The position numbers and the translations under genes are program-made. DNA of 64,000 nt from Flaccisagitta enflata (lineage: Eukaryota > Chaetognatha > Sagittoidea > Aphragmophora), in the NCBI GenBank assembly GCA_965153355.1, contig OZ231127.1, positions 97,960,001 through 98,024,000 of the forward strand, given 5' to 3'. This document shows, one piece after another, positions 21,931 through 35,483 of this stretch. Below the pieces are notes generated by a model. It made no database searches and was not told the origin of the DNA. It worked only from the letters and a program-made list of their open reading frames with translations. How positions within the stretch are numbered: position 1 is the first letter of the stretch; every line of letters starts with the position of its first letter.

Positions 21931-22957
21931 AACAGGTCGCCCAAGGGCAATATGTGGTCAGCGATACCCATTGCCCTGCTTTTGGGCAGCGGCCCCGAAG
22001 GGGTCAATGTCCTATGCTTTCACACATATGGGGAATTTTCTCCTCCTCCTTCTTCTCCTTCTCCGTACCCCCCCTCCCCCCAGCTTCCAGGCCCATATCT
22101 CAGCCTCGAGGCCCAAACCCCAGCCTCAAGGCCCAAACCCCAGTCTTTAGGCCCAAATCCCAACCTCAAGGCCCAAATCCCAACTCCAAGGCCCAAATTC
22201 TAGCCTCAAGGGATTTGGGCCTCAAGAATGGGGTTTGGGCCTTGAGGCTGGGGTTTGGGCCTCGAGGCTGAGATATGGGCCTGGAAGCTGGGGGGAGGGG
22301 GGGTGCGGAGGAGGAGAAGACGGAGGAGGAGAAAATTCCCCATATGTGTGAAAGCATAGGACATCAACCCCTTCGGGGCCGCTGCCCTGCTCCCCCCTCA
22401 ACTTCAACCCCAACCTACTTAAGCAGGGCACGGGTACCGCTGACCATCTAACGCTTTTGCAACTATTCATGATTGTGAATTGGAGTGAGAGCAAGCAGGG
22501 CAGCGGCCCCAAAGGGGACAAAGTCCTCTAGAACACAGGGGACTTCTGTTCCTTGGTCCATCTGTCTGTCCCCTCCCCAGGCCCTGTCAGGCCTGAGATC
22601 TGACCTCTCAGGCCGGAGATCTACCTTCTCAGGCCTGCAATCTGCCCTGTCAGGTCTTCTGAGAGGTCAGATTTAGGGCCTGAAAGGTCAGATTTCAGAC
22701 TGGAGAGGGCAGATTTCAGGCCCGAGAGGGCAGATTTCAGGCCTGAGAGGGCAGATTTCAGGCCTAAGAGGGCAGATTTTAGGCCTAAGAGGGCAGATTT
22801 CAGGCCTGAGAGGGCAAATTTCAGGCTTGAGAGGGCACACTTCAGGCCTGGGATGGCAGATTCATGACCTGAGAGGGGAGATTTTAGGCCTGAGAGGGCA
22901 GATTTCAGGCCTGAGAGGGCTTGGGGGGGACAAACAAACACACAAATGGGTGAGGCC
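21931..22957 (+). mobile_element. Family-1 A, fifth unit, split by a nested F element
   Basis: The head AACAGGTCGCCCAAGGGC and the first stem arm TGCCCTGC are at 21931-21983. The loop and second arm CAGGGCAGCGGCCCC resume at 22468. The core GAGAGGGCAGATTTCAGGCC runs to about 22930, and the tail is replaced by a duplicate of the neighbouring B tail. Confidence 0.82.
21984..22467 (-). mobile_element. Family-1 F nested in the head loop of an A element
   Basis: T4-GGGCAGCGGCCCCGAAGG start, inner pair GTCCTATGCTTTCACACATA and its complement, a CTCAAGGCCCAAATCCCA core, and head end CGCTTTTGCAACTATT at 22467. The host loop continues at CATGATTGTGAATT. Confidence 0.85.
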
Positions 22958-23213
22958 TAGAGGGTGGATTTGGGGTATGGAGGGCTAATTTGAGGTCTGG
23001 AGGGCAGATATGAGGTCTGGAGAGCTGATTTAAGGTCTCAAGGGCTAAATTGAGGTCTGAAAGGGCTATTCAGCCTATTCTGATGGCTCAGAGGGCCAAA
23101 ATCAGGCCTGAGAGAGCAAAATTGAGGCCGGGGGGGGGACGGAAGGACGGACGGACGTCTCAAAATTCCCCCCTGTGTCCTACAGGACATCGGCCCTTTG
23201 GGGCCGCTGCTCA
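22951..23213 (+). repeat. Direct duplicate of a B element 3' half
   Basis: Repeats 21620-21883 (GGGTGGATTTGGGGTATGGA to the tail) with few changes. It lies ~1.07 kb after a segment starting at the same core position, as expected for unequal exchange within the array. Confidence 0.85.
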
Positions 23214-23239
23214 AAAACGGAAGAGAGAGAGAGAGAGAG

Positions 23240-23780
23240 GGTTAGATGGTCAGCGGTACCCATTGCCCCTATGTGAGTAAATGTGATGTGTGATGGTGAG
23301 AGGGGTAGCAGCCCCGAAGGGGCCGATGACCTATAATTAATAAGATTTGAAGCTCTAGGATTGAATTTGAGCCTCAAGGCTGTGATTTGAGCCTCGAGTC
23401 TTGATTTGAGCCTCGATTCTTTGATTTGAGCCTCTAGGCTGTGATTTGAGCCTGGAGGCTGTGATTTGAGCCTCCAGGCTGGAATTTGAGGCTGGGATAT
23501 GAGGCTTTAAGCTGTGATTTGAGCCATGAGGCTCTCATTTAAGCCTCATGGCTGTGATTTGATGCTTTAGGCTGTGATTTGAGCCTAGAGGATATGATTT
23601 GAGGCTTGAGGCTTGGATTTGAAGGTTTAGGCTAGGATTTGAGCCTTGAGGCTGGGATGTGAGCCTCAAGGCTGGGATATGGTCCTCGAGGCTGAGATAT
23701 GGGCCTCTAGACTGGGATTTGCGCCTCAAAGTTAGGATTTGAGTCTTGAGGCAAGGATTTGGGCCTTGAGGCTAGAATTT
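23240..23780 (+). mobile_element. Family-1 C, last array unit, truncated at both ends
   Basis: Starts within the head at GGTTAGATGGTCAGCGG after (GA)n, with a core of GGCTGTGATTTGAGCCTCGA units. No second inner segment or tail; it runs into the family-8 repeat at about 23785. Confidence 0.8.
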
Positions 23781-23784
23781 GGGC

Positions 23785-24252
23785 CACCTATGTTAATTTT
23801 TATCATAATCAGAGTAACATAAGTATCAGTTTGGGTATAGTGAGGGATATTGTTCCACTTTTCATAAGCGTAACAGGGTGTTAACAAATTAGGACACTCC
23901 CTTCAAAAATATAAATCTCCAGCTAGAATTGACATTAAAATCTGAAATTTTGCATGTAACTTGGGTTATGTCTGTACTAAAGGGGAAAAAAGAAATTTTC
24001 AATAAAACCTAACATATTGCCCTTTAAAGTATAGTATACTACCATATATCAAAATCACAAAAATCATCATTTTTAATATATCAACTGAAACTCTAAAAGT
24101 GAAATTTTTCCATAATGAATGGAAACTGAACACTATCAAATCTTTGGTTCTTCCTTGGGGAACACAATTCAACAAAAATAATCTATAGTTGGGTAGGCTT
24201 AATGATTTTTTTCTTTTCATAGTGGTTTCGAGTGTGACATCAGTGTGACATA
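23785..24252 (+). repeat. Family-8 dispersed repeat
   Basis: Longer relative of 13350-13790. It retains GTATCAGTTTGGGTATAGTG between the ATAAG repeats. No coding function is recognised. Confidence 0.8.
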
Positions 24253-24284
24253 AAACAGGTCGCCCAAGGGCAATATGTGGTCAG

Positions 24285-25728
24285 TAGCTTGTACCGAAAT
24301 GACAATAAACAATAAAATCAGAATTCTACCAGTAATGGCGGCTGTCGCCGTGAGGAAAAAAGTCGTAAGCATTGGTCTCTTTTCACCAAGTTTTTTATCT
24401 TTAGTCACTGCAAATCTTTTTTTCGATTAGATCAAATCAGAGAAAAAAAGGACTGAGCCAAATGAGCTAGATGAGCTAAAATGCTCAAAATCACTCAACC
24501 AGACAATCGGCTATGCTCACTGACATGCTTTCTTGTATTTACAAGCTCCCATCAAAACACTTATTTATCCCATTAAAAATCAGAAAAAAAAGACTGAGCT
24601 AAATGAGCTAAGTAAGCTAAAATGCTTAAAAACACCCTCACAGATGAGCAGTTTAGCTCACTGATATGCTTTATATATCTGCTTTCTTAAACATGTATCA
24701 AAATATCTATTCATTTATCACATTTGAATAAAAAAAAGAAACTGAGCTAAATGAGCTAAATGAGCTAGAATTCTCCTCACAGATGAGCAGCAATGCTCAT
24801 AAACATGTTTTGTTGTATTTGCATGCTCAAACAAACATAGATACACTCCTTTTTTGATCCTACTCAAAATCATAAAAAATTGAAAAAAATTCAATTCGCA
24901 ATTTTCATAAATAAATCTTTAAAAAATCATAGCGCGAAAAATATATGTCGTAGAGAATTCTGCTTGGTGCCAAATGAAAGAGAATTATCAAATTTACTTA
25001 CCCTATTAATTTCATCGGAGGCCTCAATCGCCCCTAGGAGATTCACAACTTTCGCATAAGAAAATGAAAACCCTGTTTCTCTCGAATATGTCATAAAGTC
25101 GAAGACTGACTTCGACTTTTTTCCCGACAAGTAGTTCTTATTGTGGGGCTGTCTTGGGCTTCCAATGACATGGATTCTGGTCTGAAAAAATTGCATCTTG
25201 CTGGCCGCGCCTTACCTTGAATTTTCCTTCAGCCTATGGGAAACCAAAAATTTCAAAGTGCTTAAATCTCTGTTTTGACTGCAGATTTGAAATCTGCAGA
25301 AAAAACTGTTAATTGAAAGTGCTTTCCTTTTTTCGATATTCCAACTAGAAGGTGCTCAAAATAAGCGTCAAAGTTTGCAAAACTTACCTTTCTCTTTTAT
25401 TTATATGTAAAATCGCCAAACTTACCTTTTTTTTATATCTTTAGGATAAGTTTTGACTATGATCCCGAAGGAATATTGAAAAATGGAAAGCACTTTCAAT
25501 TAACAGTTTTTTCTGCAGATTTCAAATCTGCAGTCAAAACAGAGATTTAAGGACTTTGAAATTTTTGGTTTCCTATAGGCTGAAGAAAAATTCAAGGTAA
25601 GGCGCGGCAAGCAAGATGCAAATTTTTCAGACCAAAATTGGTGTCATTAGAAGCCCAAGACAGCCCCACAACAAGAACTACTTGTGGAATTCTGATTTTA
25701 CTGCTTTTAGTCATTTAGGTACAAGCTA
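24285..25728 (-). mobile_element. hAT-like non-autonomous element, 1444 bp, containing family-5 sequence
   Basis: Terminal inverted repeats TAGCTTGTACC(G/T)AAATGAC and a perfect 8-bp target duplication GTGGTCAG (24277-24284, 25729-25736) inside a family-1 head. The interior carries most of a family-5 repeat and a long foldback (25126-25685). An open minus frame (25196-24927) includes KSVFDFMTYSRETGFSFSY and ends at an EINR|GTAAGT junction followed by intron-like sequence. No hAT transposase is seen. Confidence 0.88.
25126..25685. repeat. Long foldback inside the hAT-like element
   Basis: Arms of ~230 bp (AAGTAGTTCTTATTGTGGGG.. and its complement ending CCCCACAACAAGAACTACTT) around a ~100-bp centre. 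Includes the inner palindrome CTGCAGATTTGAAATCTGCAG-like sequence on each side. Confidence 0.88.
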
Positions 25729-26296
25729 GTGGTCAGCAATACCCGTTGCCCTGCCTTGCATGATTGTGAATTTGAGTGAGGGGAAGCAGGGCAGCGGTCC
25801 CAAAGGTGACAAAGTCCTGTAGAACACAAGGGGACTTACGGGCCTGAGATGGCTAATGGCCTGAGATAGCAGATTCAAGCCTGAGGGCTGAGTTGATGCC
25901 TGAGAAGCATGAGAGGGTAGATTTCAGGCCTGATGGAGTCAATTTCAGACCTGAGTGGGCCAATTTCAGGCCAGAGGGGGCTAATTTCAGGTCTGAGAAG
26001 GCTGATTTCAGGCCTGAGAGGGCAGATTTTGGGCCTGAGATGGCAGATTTCAGGCCTGAGAGGGCAGATTTCAGGGATAAGTTGACAGATTTCAGGCTTG
26101 AGAGGGCAGATTTTAGGCCTGAGAGGACAGATTTCAGGCCTGAGAGGGGTAGATTTCAGGCCAGAGAGGGCAATTTTCAGGCCTGAGAGGGCAACTCTCA
26201 GGTCTGAGAGGCTTAATGGGGGGAAGGACGGATGGATGGACGAACGAAAGTCCCCCTGTGTTCCACAGGACTTTGTCCCCTTCGGGGCTACTGTCC

Positions 26297-26690
26297 AACA
26301 GGTCGCCCAAGGGCAATACATGGTCAGCGATACCCGTTGCCCTGCTTTGCATGGTTGAAAATCGGAATGAGAGGCAGGGCAGCGGACCCAAAGGGGACGA
26401 AGTCCTGTAGAACACAGGGGACTTTCGTTTGTTCGTTTGTCCGTCCGTCCGTCCATTTGTTCGTCCGTCCATCCGCCCCCCCTATGCCCTCTCAGGCCTG
26501 AATCCTATCCTCTCAGGCCTGAGAGGATAGGATTCAGCCCTGAAAGGCCAAATTTCAGGCCTGAGAGGGCAGATTCAAGGCCTGAGAGGGCAGATTTCAG
26601 GCTTGAGAGGGCAGATTTTAGGCCTGAGAGGGCAGATTTAAAGCCTGAGAGGGCCTTTCAGGGCTGAATCCTATCCTCTCAGGCCTGACC
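26297..26690 (+). mobile_element. Family-1 A, head and first half
   Basis: The head abuts the tail of the previous A element. GAAGTCCTGTAGAACACAGG, (GTCC)n and a core with a central GGATAGGATTCAG inverted pair follow. Instead of its own tail it passes into D-type core at about 26691. Confidence 0.8.
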
Positions 26691-27074
26691 TCAGAGACTC
26701 AAATTCTGGCCTCTGAGACCAAGAAATTGGTCTCTGAGACCCAGATTCTGGCCTCAGAGACCCAGATCCTGGCCTGTTCCTACCTCAACTTAACCTACAA
26801 ACTATTCAAGAATGGCAAGGGTACCATTGTCCATATACTGCCTTTTGTAAATGAAAATTTGAATACCAGGGCATCCTGGACAGAAGGAAGGCAGACAGAA
26901 GGACGGACGGACGGATGGACAGACAGACGGACAGATGGACGGAGACAGATTACCCGTGTTCTACAGGGCTTCGTCCCCTTTGGGGCCGCTGCCCTGCTCC
27001 ATCTCAACTTAATCACTTTCTACTCAAGCAGGGCACGGGTACCGCTGACCACTTACTGCCTTTGGGCTGCTATT
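26691..27074 (-). mobile_element. Family-1 D, head half, fused to an A element
   Basis: CTCTGAGACCCAGATTCTGG core units, the unique D interior (AAGGGTACCATTGTCC), (GGAC)n, CCGTGTTCTACAGGGCTTCG, and head end GGGCTGCTATT at 27074. The D tail is missing, making an A/D chimera. Confidence 0.75.
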
Positions 27075-27140
27075 GTTACATAGCTGATCAAAAATTTTAA
27101 GTATGAAGAAAATTCGATCCTAGGTAATGTTTTACAACAG

Positions 27141-27579
27141 CCCCTATGTGAGTGAATGTGGGAGTGAGGTAGTTAGTGGGGCAGCGGCCCCGAAGGAGCC
27201 GATGACCTATGCTGATTTCATTTGAGCCTGGAGGCTGAGATTTGAGCCTGGAGGCTGGGATTTGAACTTTCAGGCTGGAATTTGAACTTCACAGCTCGGA
27301 TTTGAGCTTCAATGCTGGGATTTGAGCTTCAATGCTGGGATTTGAGCCTCGAGGCTGGAATATGAGCCTCAAGGCTGGGATTTGAGCCTCGAGGCTGGGA
27401 TTTAGGCCTCTAGGCTGGAATTTGAGCCTCAAGGCTGGGATTTGAGCCTCAAGGCTAGGATTTGGGCCTCAGGACTAGAATATGGGCCTCGAAGCTGGGG
27501 GGGGTACGGATGGACGGAGGAGGAAAAATTTCTGCATATGTGAAAGCATAGGTCATCGGCCCCTTTGGGGCCGCTGCCC
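27141..27579 (+). mobile_element. Family-1 C lacking the outer head
   Basis: Starts at CCCCTATGTGAGTG; otherwise matches 15656-16152, tail at 27579. Confidence 0.82.
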
Positions 27580-27666
27580 AAAAAACAGTATAAGCCTGAT
27601 GAAAAATATTTTTTTGCCTGTTATATCATTGATTTCAGCAGGGCCGGTTTATTGTGGAAATGACCT

Positions 27667-28140
27667 GTAGGACACAGAGGTGAATTTTCTTACGTCCTGA
27701 GAAGGCATATTTCAGGCCTTAAAGGCAATTTTCCATGATATTCAAAGGAAGTTATGTATTTTCTACAATTTATTGTCATTTTTCCATGTTATTCAATGAA
27801 AATTTTATTTCTTTGTCTTTTTTCCATGTTATCCAATTGCTATTTTGCATTTTTTTTGCATTTTTTGCTAATTTTCTATGTTATTCAATGGAAAATGTGC
27901 ATTTTCCTGTTGTTTGTAAATTTTCCATGTTATTCAATGGGAAGTTTGCAAGTTGTCATTTTCCCATGTTATTCAATGGGAAGTTTGCAATTTGACTTTT
28001 TCCCATGTTATTCAAAGGAAATTTGAGAATTAAGAAGCTTTTGGGGGGGGACGTACGGACGTACAGACGTATGGAAGGACATACGTAAGGATATTCACCC
28101 CTGTGTCCCACAGGACATCAGCCGCTGTGGGGGCCGCTGA
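27667..28140 (+). mobile_element. Family-1 B, head-less, uninterrupted
   Basis: Empty-site counterpart of 16241-16946 with a TTTTCCATGTTATTCAATGG core and GTACGGACGTACAGACG microsatellite. Confidence 0.82.
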
Positions 28141-28331
28141 CCAAAAAAGGGGACCGACCGACGACAAATGGACGGACAGATGGACAGATGGACATAGTGG
28201 GGTGTAGAGTTACTTAGCGTGCAAGTAAAAGGAGTTACTAAGGTAATGGTGGCTATCGCGGTGAGGCAAAAAGTCTTAAGCGTTCGCCACTTTCCACCAA
28301 GCCTTTGATCTCAGTCATTGGAACAGTTTTT

Positions 28332-28537
28332 AGTCGCGTGCTATGCGACTCTACACCCCACTTTGTTGGTCTGTCCGTCCATCGGTCCATCCATCGGTCC
28401 ATCCATCCATCACACTTTACTTTTTCGGCGTTTATGGGTTTTTTGGCTATACCGCTCCTGCCCAAATGCTCCACTAACCTCAAATATGGCCCCTGCCCAC
28501 CCGCACGCGACTGGGGCAGCCATGTATCCGGCCTTGT
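28332..28537 (-). mobile_element. Family-2 element
   Basis: Counterpart of 17149-17352, keeping the intact CCCACCCGCACGCGACTGGG segment that is shortened in the other copy. Confidence 0.85.
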
Positions 28538-29372
28538 TTTATAAGATTAAATCATGAGCAATTGTTTTATTGAAAATGAACTAAAACAGTTGATAAACAG
28601 GTGCGCTTATATGCATGCTTCCCTCTGATTTTATGCTCAAATATTTTGAAATGATCGCATTTAAAATCTGAAAAAAAAAAGACTGAGCTACTGGAGCTAA
28701 GTGAGCCGAAACTTTCAAAAGCTAGACGACAAAGGCAAAGCCTAATGTCTAAAGGTTACGTTTTGGGTACAATTTTTTTCTACCGAACAAATTTGACTTC
28801 TATTTGCCATTCTCAACATCTTTTATGTGACTAAAAATTGCTACGAAGAAATTCTTCTGTCGATTTCTAGTCTTTGATTGTTAGCAAAAAACTATAATCA
28901 ATCAAATGATTGGAGATTTTTTTTTTTTTGAGGAATATGAATCTTGTATCAGAATTTAAAAACACATATATTCTAAAGATCTTCATCAAATACTTAAAAA
29001 ACTAAAACTTCTTAGTGAGTTTATGCTAAAATCTTTTATAGAATTTTTTTTAAAATTCAAACATCAATTCTCCGTTGTAAAATTTACCTACTCATTCAAT
29101 TCACTATCTTTCAGGATTTCTTTTTTGCCCATATCTAATAAAGGAACCGTGTCTTGCTGATTTTAAAAGAATGTATGAATGAACATTTTAGATGAATGAA
29201 AATTATGAATGAATTCATATCGTAAGCAGAGTTAAAAATAGAAGGATTTTTTTACCTTACTAACCTTTACAACGTGTTCGCTCACTGTACTCTAAACGCT
29301 CACGTACACGTCAATGATCGATTGGCTACACGATTTACAAATGCCCCACCTATAAAAAGGAATTTAAGTCAA

Positions 29373-31640
<2,268 letters not shown>

Positions 31641-31860
31641 AGAAGGAGAGAGATTTAAACCTACAACAAAGGGGATTAATGCGATTGATCGGCACCGCTG
31701 CACCGTTCACTATTATACATTATGAATTTGTTGAGGCACAAAAATGGAGGCGGCGGCTCCAAAATTACAGGCTCCCATACGGCGCGGCACTCAGACATGC
31801 ACGCAACATCCTAAATGTAGTAATGTAAATCTATTCAACATTCTTATTCAAAGCTTACAT
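31641..31860. other. Short unique stretch, nothing assigned
   Basis: Higher-complexity sequence (CGGCACCGCTGCACCG, GGAGGCGGCGGCTCC) between the microsatellite cluster and a family-5 repeat. No splice-bounded exon or RNA gene was recognised. Confidence 0.4.
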
Positions 31861-32710
31861 ACCAGTAATGGCGGCTGTCGCCGTGTGGAAAAAAATTGTA
31901 AGCATGAATGAATGAATTTATTATCAACATCAACAAAATAATACAATTTCATATTATTATGAGAGATGTGCCGGAGGATAGTCTGTGAAAGCCTATGGAC
32001 TTTTTTCCAACAGAGAGCATTGTTCACTTTTCACCAAGTTTTTGTCTCCAGCCACTGCAAATCTTTTTATTTGTTAGATCAAATCAAGAGCAATTGTATA
32101 TATTGATTTCACTGAAAATCAGAGAAAGATAGGACTGAGCCAAATGAGCTAGATGAGCTAAAATGCTCAACGCTCACGCGACCAGACAACTAGCTATGAT
32201 CACTCACGTGCTTTGTTGTATTTGCCTGCTCACATCAAATACACTTTTTTTATTTTGTAAGCACCTCATTTATAAGCACACCCAGCCTAAGATATTGGGA
32301 AAATTTAAGCATATTGCTAATCACACTCCAGGCTGAGATTTCCACTTTGAGAAAAATTTTTTGTATATTATAAGAAATATGCTAATTTTTAGATTATTGG
32401 TTGGAATTTCAAAAAAAAACAATAGAAACTTTGATAGAAATTGTTATTATCTATATTTGGGAAAAAAAGTCAAAGTCAGTCTTTGACTTTTTGACATATT
32501 CGAGAGAAACAGGGTTTTCATTTTCTTATTAGGTAGTTGTGGCTCTCCTAGGGCTGATTGCACCCTCAGACGAAATTGATAGGGTAAGTAAATTTGATAA
32601 TTCTCTTTCTTTTGGCGCCAAGCAGAATGCTCTACGACAAATATTTTTTGCACTTAGATTTTTTAAAGATTTATTTACGAAAAATTCGAATGGAATTTTT
32701 TTTATTTTAG
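31861..32710 (-). repeat. Family-5 repeat, rearranged
   Basis: 31861-32245 matches the distal part (ACCAGTAATGGCGGCTGTCG, GAGCTAGATGAGCTAAAATG). 32455-32710 matches the exon-like end but in the opposite orientation, with one in-frame stop in the SFSY..VV segment. 32250-32450 between them is A/T-rich with AAGCAC/AAGCATATTGC motifs shared with 34965-35045. Confidence 0.7.
31906..32015 (-). mobile_element. Short non-LTR (LINE/SINE) 3' tail insertion
   Basis: A 110-bp insertion in family 5, flanked by AGCAT repeats (31901-31905, 32016-32020). Read on the minus strand it ends GATAATAAATTCATTCATTC, the tail type of many L2/CR1-like elements. The uninterrupted sequence is GTAAGCATTGGTC at about 24366. 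Confidence 0.7.
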
Positions 32711-33639
32711 TCACAGTACGCGACTTCACACCCCGCTTGTGGTCCGTCATTGGTCGGTTGGTTGGTGGTCGGTTTGTCGGTCCTTTTTAGCCCCGGAGGG
32801 GTCAATGACCTATGCTTTCACACATATGGGGGATTTTCTTCCTTCTTCCTCCTCCTTCCTCCTCCTTCCTCTTCGCATTCTCCCCCAACCTCCAGCCTCT
32901 CAGCCTCGAGCCCCATGTCCCAGCCTTGAGGCCCAAATCCCTGTCTCACATAGTGTCTTGACTAGATGTGGTTGCTAATAAACAAACGTACAGCTGCCAC
33001 CAAAACTTTCACACAAAAATATTCGCTGATGATAGCGTTGTTTTTTGAGAGAAAGAAAAAAAAATTCTCATTAGCTTTCAGTTGAATTCTGTCCATGATT
33101 CATTTTGGTCCAAAATTGAAAGAATTATGAGGACTAAACGCAACGCCCCAGTAACCTAAAACTTGAAAGGTGACCTGATCAGATGATAAACTTTATCCTT
33201 GAACCATCGTTGTTCCACCAGATTGTTCAGATAAATTGATATGAAAAAGATGTTCCTTTTTGGTCCAAGCAGGTGACAGCAGGCAACGATTCCGTGTTGA
33301 TGAGAAAGACCAAAATTTGTTTATTTGTTTCCAAAAACAAAATTCTGCGGGACAGTGCGGGAGAGTGGCTTAAATCCCAGTCTCAAAGGATTTGGGCCTC
33401 AAGACAGGGATTTGGGCCTCAAGGCTGGGACATGGGGCTCGAGGCTGAGATATGGGCCTGGAGGTTGGGGGGAGGGGGGGTACGGAGGAGGAGAAGGAGG
33501 AGAAGGAGGAGAAGAAGGAGGAGAAATTTCTCATATGTGTGGGAAAGATAGGTCATCGACCTCCTTGCCGCTGCCCTGCCTCAACTTTAACCACAACGCA
33601 AGGCACGGGTACGCTGACCATCTATCTAACGCGACTATT
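32709..33639 (-). mobile_element. Family-2 hairpin-end fragment followed by a decayed F element
   Basis: 32709-32789: TAGTCACAGTACGCGACTTC with a GTCGGTTGG microsatellite. 32790-33639: an F element with GTCAATGACCTATGCTTTCA on the left, (GGAGGAGAA)n and head GCGACTATTT on the right. Its core is split by ~400 bp (about 32960-33365) of unrelated sequence with no gene recognised. Confidence 0.65.
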
Positions 33640-33699
33640 TACTTTTTCGGCGTTTTTAGGTTTTTAGCTCACAGTAGAGGTGAGGCCAAGACAAACCAA

Positions 33700-33990
33700 A
33701 TCTATTTCTTGCGGGAGAATAGACCATTTCCATCATAGATGGTAACTCTAAAATCTGGAGATGATCAGACAAAGTTTACTCATGGCCGCAACCCTACCCC
33801 ATTCCCATTATAAAAGATATGAAGCTGCAGAGGCCAAAATCTTTCCTGTATATTTTCTATGGGAAATGAGGGGGGGGGGTTGCGGCCATGAGTAAACTTC
33901 ATTTGATTGCCACCAGATTTTAGGGTTATCATCTGTGATGGAAATGGTATCATTTCTCCCGCGAGGGAGACCAGATTCAAATATGACCAT
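33700..33990. repeat. Foldback built on the CCATTTCCATCA repeat
   Basis: ATAGACCATTTCCATCATAG..GGCCGCAACCC and its inverted partner GGGGGTTGCGGCCATGAG..GATGGAAATGGTATC. Related to the host repeat at 13030-13180. Confidence 0.75.
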
Positions 33991-34034
33991 ATTTTCAGTC
34001 ACCCTAGCTCACAGCTCCTTCCCAAATGCCAGTA

Positions 34035-34251
34035 CAAGTCATTCTAAGTCATTTTGAGTCATACTAAGTCATTTTAAGTCATATTGAGTCATATTAAGTC
34101 ACCTAAGACAATAAGGTCAATATGGTCATTAAAGTCATTTTAAGTCATATTAAGTCATCTCAGGTCACCTTCAGTCATTTAAAGTCAATTTAAGTCATCT
34201 TATGCTATTTATGTCCCGCACGCGACTTATAGGTGTTGGCCTTGTTTTTAT
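34035..34251 (-). mobile_element. Family-3 variant, head half
   Basis: AAGTCATTTT/AAGTCATATT satellite followed by CCGCACGCGACTTATAGGTG-TTGGCCTTG. The hairpin end is absent. Confidence 0.8.
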
Positions 34252-34254
34252 TTT

Positions 34255-35178
34255 GTGTAGGATCAATAAAGGAGTGAATCTATGTTTACTTGAGCATGCA
34301 AATACAAAAAAAACTGTTTATGAGCACGGCTGCTCATCTGTGAGGGCGTTTTTGAGCATTTTAGCTCATTTTGCTCACTTAGCTCAGTCTATTTTTTCTG
34401 ATTTCAAATACGGTAAATGAACAAATATTTTTATACTTTTTTCTCTCATTTTCAGTGAAATCAATACATACAATTTCTTTTGATTTGATCTAACAAAAGA
34501 AAAAATTCAGTGACTGAAGATAAAAGCATGGTGAAAAGTGACCAATGCTTAAGTCTTTTTTCCTCATGGCGACAGCCGCCATTACTGGTATCAATGTTTT
34601 TATTACTGATAGTAATAATTCAATTTATAATAATATCTAAGAATATTATTGCTTAGATACTATTGTTAATAAGAATTTAATGATGTATCAAAGACCGCCA
34701 AAAAAAAATAACATGATATTGAATAACATTAAAAATCTAAAAACTGTTCATATTTAATCAAGATACTAGTCTCATCCCATATATGAAAGTAAAACAACAT
34801 CAATGAATGATACTGTATATTTTTTCATATAAAACATATTCAAAACTGTATTTTATACTATACTTATTTCTATACCATACAACTCTCTGCATTACGGTTT
34901 TCTACACCATACTGTATACTTTTTTTTAGACTGAATAGGATAATTACTTACTGATAAATGATAAGCACGCATTTAAGCACATTTCAGCCTCGAAAATGAG
35001 ATTTTGCTAAGCACGCACAGCCTCAGCTGAAAAATTGGCGTGCTTATAAAAAGAAAAAAGTGCATCTATTTATTCATCCCATAAAAATAAAAAAAAACTG
35101 AGCTAAATGAGCTAAGTGAGCTAGAATACTAGTAAACACCTTCAGAGAAGAGCACTTATGCTCACTGACATGCTTTTT
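34255..35178 (+). repeat. Family-5 repeat parts and A/T-rich filler
   Basis: 34255-34600 matches the family-5 middle and end (CATTTTGCTCACTTAGCTCA, GGCGACAGCCGCCATTACTG). 34601-35055 is A/T-rich without recognisable genes. 35060-35178 is the left part of another family-5 copy, interrupted by the next element. Confidence 0.65.
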
Positions 35179-35483
35179 GGGCTGTAGGACACAGGGGTGA
35201 ACCAATAATTACGTCTGTCTGTCCGTCCTTCCATCCCCCCCCCCCCCAAAGCTTCTCAATCCTCCAATTCCCATTGAATAACATGGGAAATTGATAAAAT
35301 TCAAACTTCCCATTGAATAACATGGAAAATTGATGAAAAATGAAAAAAATGTAAAATTCCCATCGAATAACATGGCAAATTGATGAGAAATTGAAAAAAT
35401 GAATAACTACCATTGAGTATCATTGAAAATTGCTCCAAAAGCCTCAAACATGCCCTGTCAGGACAGACAGACATACATAATTA

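Larger units (their letters stand above)
24254..26296 (+). mobile_element. Family-1 A split by a hAT-like element
   Basis: The head AACAGGTCGCCCAAGGGC up to GTGGTCAG lies at 24254-24284 and the rest resumes at 25729. The core has GAGAGGGCAGATTTCAGGCC units. The tail CTACTGTCC ends at 26296, immediately followed by the next A head. Confidence 0.88.
27075..29372 (+). repeat. Segmental direct duplication, copy 2
   Basis: Counterpart of 15580-18185. Contents in order: head-less C (27141-27579), head-less B (27667-28140), family-2/3 tail scrap, family-2 element (28332-28537), and an A/T-rich family-5 derivative (28540-29370) with no gene seen. Confidence 0.88.

Noticed and set aside
26098-26667. 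Pro/Arg- and Ser/Leu-rich open frames over family-1 cores (many similar across 2.9-3.2, 18-23, 25.9-26.7 and 57.5-58.1 kb)
   Set aside because: Core units of ~20-27 bp translated in multiple frames; the repeated FRPERAD or LSGLKSAL strings follow the satellite period.
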